Positions 7,131 to 7,564 of a stretch of 7,564 nucleotides of DNA are shown here, piece after piece. Position 1 is the stretch's first letter. Every line of letters starts with the position of its first letter. Both the position numbers and the translations under genes were made by a program. The notes under the pieces were generated by a model. It searched no databases and had not been told where the DNA came from. It saw nothing but the letters and a program-made list of their open reading frames with translations. The DNA comes from Clostridiales bacterium (GTDB taxonomy: Bacteria > Bacillota > Clostridia > Oscillospirales > Oscillospiraceae): NCBI GenBank assembly GCA_019422005.1, contig JAHZEF010000064.1, forward strand, positions 5,169 to 12,732. Reading direction: 5' to 3'.

Positions 7131-7146
7131 CATTGCCGGGCATTCG

Positions 7147-7164
7147 GCGCAGGCCGCGGAGAAA
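7147..7164 (-). repeat. 18-bp direct repeat, copy 1 (upstream of kdpD)
   Basis: The plus-strand sequence GCGCAGGCCGCGGAGAAA occurs here and again at 3715-3732 in the same orientation. The two copies bracket kdpDE. This copy lies between the small membrane ORF and the kdpD -10 and overlaps the -35 region. Beyond 18 bp the similarity fades, though CCCGG occurs at the same distance below both copies. Confidence 0.85.
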
Positions 7165-7172
7165 TTTCCGGA

Positions 7173-7367
7173 TCAGATACACCCAAAAAGCCATCCCAGC
7201 GGCAGCGCAATGGCCATTGTGCACAGGCCGACCAGCGCCAGCGTCAGCAGCGGCATTCCGCCGAAAATGAAAACGTATCCCAGGATGTGATGGCGGCTTA
7301 CAAAGTGTTCCAGCGCTATATCAATCCGATTCTCAATCCGAATCAGCTTCTTTTTCAGTGCAATCAC
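7173..7367 (-). CDS. Small membrane protein of unknown function between kdpC and kdpD
   Basis: This 64-codon ORF starts at a GTG preceded by AAGGAGGG (7375-7382) at a 7-nt gap, which is strong support for translation. The product begins with a basic, amphipathic-looking stretch (MIALKKKLIRIENRIDIALE), then HFVSRHH, then a long hydrophobic region (about 29-61) that could form two short or one long membrane segment, with GGMPLL in the middle. I do not recognise the family. It is far from KdpF in position, since KdpF is encoded before KdpA, and it is longer than KdpF (about 30 residues). Its place just before kdpD, with a promoter and TTAA boxes upstream, suggests co-expression with kdpDE and perhaps a role in Kdp signalling or K+ transport; that is inference. 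The frame closes at TGA just after a run of five T; one more T would extend it to 81 codons. Confidence 0.65.
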   Translation of the reverse strand: MIALKKKLIRIENRIDIALEHFVSRHHILGYVFIFGGMPLLTLALVGLCTMAIALPLGWLFGCI

Positions 7368-7390
7368 TATGATTCCCTCCTTGCGCTCCT

Positions 7391-7396
7391 ATCATA
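7391..7396 (-). promoter_or_regulatory. Possible -10 of the small ORF/kdpDE promoter
   Basis: TATGAT on the minus strand lies 23 bp upstream of the GTG start, giving a leader length like that of the two other promoters here. No -35 hexamer is evident at 16-18 bp. A TTAA core stands 12 nt upstream, exactly as in the transporter promoter. Confidence 0.4.
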
Positions 7397-7407
7397 AGCT
7401 GCAGGAA

Positions 7408-7444
7408 CTTAATTTGGGGATAAGATTGCAAAACAAAAATTAAG
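7408..7444 (-). promoter_or_regulatory. Second TTAA-box array, candidate KdpE operator
   Basis: TTAA at 7409-7412, ATAA at 7420-7423 and TTAA at 7440-7443 repeat the 0/11/31 offsets of the transporter array and the same 12-nt distance to the -10. A TAAA at 7451-7454 falls 11 bp beyond the last core. This AT-rich stretch lies between the kdpC terminator and the small membrane ORF. Autoregulation of kdpDE by KdpE would be the simplest reading. Confidence 0.4.
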
Positions 7445-7457
7445 AACAGATAAACGG

Positions 7458-7485
7458 GATCCGGTTCACGGATGTGAACCGGATC
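7458..7485 (-). terminator. Intrinsic terminator after kdpC
   Basis: A perfect 12-bp stem (7458-7469 with 7474-7485) closes a 4-base loop. On the minus strand it is followed by CCGTTTATCTGTTCTTAATT, a T-rich though not pure tract. It begins 22 bp after the stop of the partial gene and separates the presumed kdp structural operon from the regulatory genes. Confidence 0.75.
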
Positions 7486-7507
7486 TTCCTGCGGACGGGC
7501 GTCCCCC

Positions 7508-7564
7508 TCAGGAGAGTCCCATCGCCTCGGCGATGTCAATATTCACACCCAGCACATTGACGGT
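7508..7564 (-). CDS. kdpC: C-terminal end of KdpC, K+-transporting ATPase subunit C (partial)
   Basis: Only the last 18 codons and the TGA stop (7508-7510) are inside the window. They read TVNVLGVNIDIAEAMGLS. KdpC proteins end in a VNxxxxNxxL-type strand followed by a short tail (E. coli ends with VVNIVELNLALDKLDE), so both the pattern and the distance to the C-terminus fit. The position directly upstream of kdpDE on the same strand is the usual place for kdpC. The call rests on a short match plus context, and the catalytic subunits KdpA and KdpB would lie outside the window. KdpC is a single-span accessory subunit of the high-affinity K+ P-type ATPase. Confidence 0.65.
   Translation of the reverse strand, partial: TVNVLGVNIDIAEAMGLS

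Noticed and set aside
7098..7133. Alternative kdpD start at 7133, adding 12 residues
   Set aside because: That ATG overlaps the extended -10 element and has no ribosome binding site, while the ATG at 7097 has a near-perfect one.
5997..7397. Long plus-strand open frame of 466 codons opposite kdpD and the small ORF
   Set aside because: It is antisense to catalytic parts of KdpD, crosses the kdpD promoter and shows no recognisable domain.
1..7564. tRNA, rRNA, CRISPR arrays, insertion sequences
   Set aside because: None was seen: no cloverleaf with a TTCGA-type arm, no regular repeat-spacer series, and no transposase frame or terminal inverted repeats.

Overview
The window is a compact, GC-rich bacterial region in which every supportable gene lies on the minus strand. 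Strong AAGGAGG-type ribosome binding sites, short intergenic gaps, an OpuC-type transporter with a CBS-domain ATPase and a YitT-family membrane protein point to a Gram-positive anaerobe. My best guess is a GC-rich member of the Clostridia. This placement is inferred from gene content and was not tested against a database.

Reading in the direction of transcription (high to low coordinates), the window opens with the last 18 codons of what is most likely kdpC. An intrinsic terminator follows, then a 64-codon membrane protein of unknown function, then kdpD (sensor kinase) and kdpE (response regulator), which overlap by 8 bp. About 330 bp of non-coding DNA with a strong terminator hairpin separates kdpE from a two-gene ABC transporter operon. 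That operon has an OpuCA-type ATPase with a CBS pair, followed by a single polypeptide that fuses an OpuCB-type permease to an OpuCC-type substrate-binding domain. After a perfect 15-bp hairpin, a YitT-family membrane protein runs off the low-coordinate end.

The genes make a coherent turgor and osmotic stress module. Kdp is high-affinity K+ uptake, KdpDE senses K+ or osmotic need, and the Opu-type transporter imports a quaternary-ammonium compatible solute or a related molecule such as ergothioneine. KdpD carries a slightly degenerate form of the c-di-AMP binding motif of its USP domain, and the ATPase carries the CBS pair that binds c-di-AMP in related OpuCA proteins. Both arms could therefore answer to that second messenger.

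The most interesting signal is regulatory. The promoter regions before the transporter operon and before the 64-codon ORF/kdpDE both lack a recognisable -35 box. Both show the same spaced set of TTAA boxes upstream of the -10: 12 nt, TTAA, 7 nt, (T/A)TAA, 16 nt, TTAA. The 11-bp phase is typical of direct repeats bound by OmpR-family regulators, so I propose these as KdpE operators tying K+ uptake control to osmolyte uptake. Other oddities are an 18-bp exact direct repeat bracketing kdpDE and a possible one-base frameshift at the end of the 64-codon ORF.
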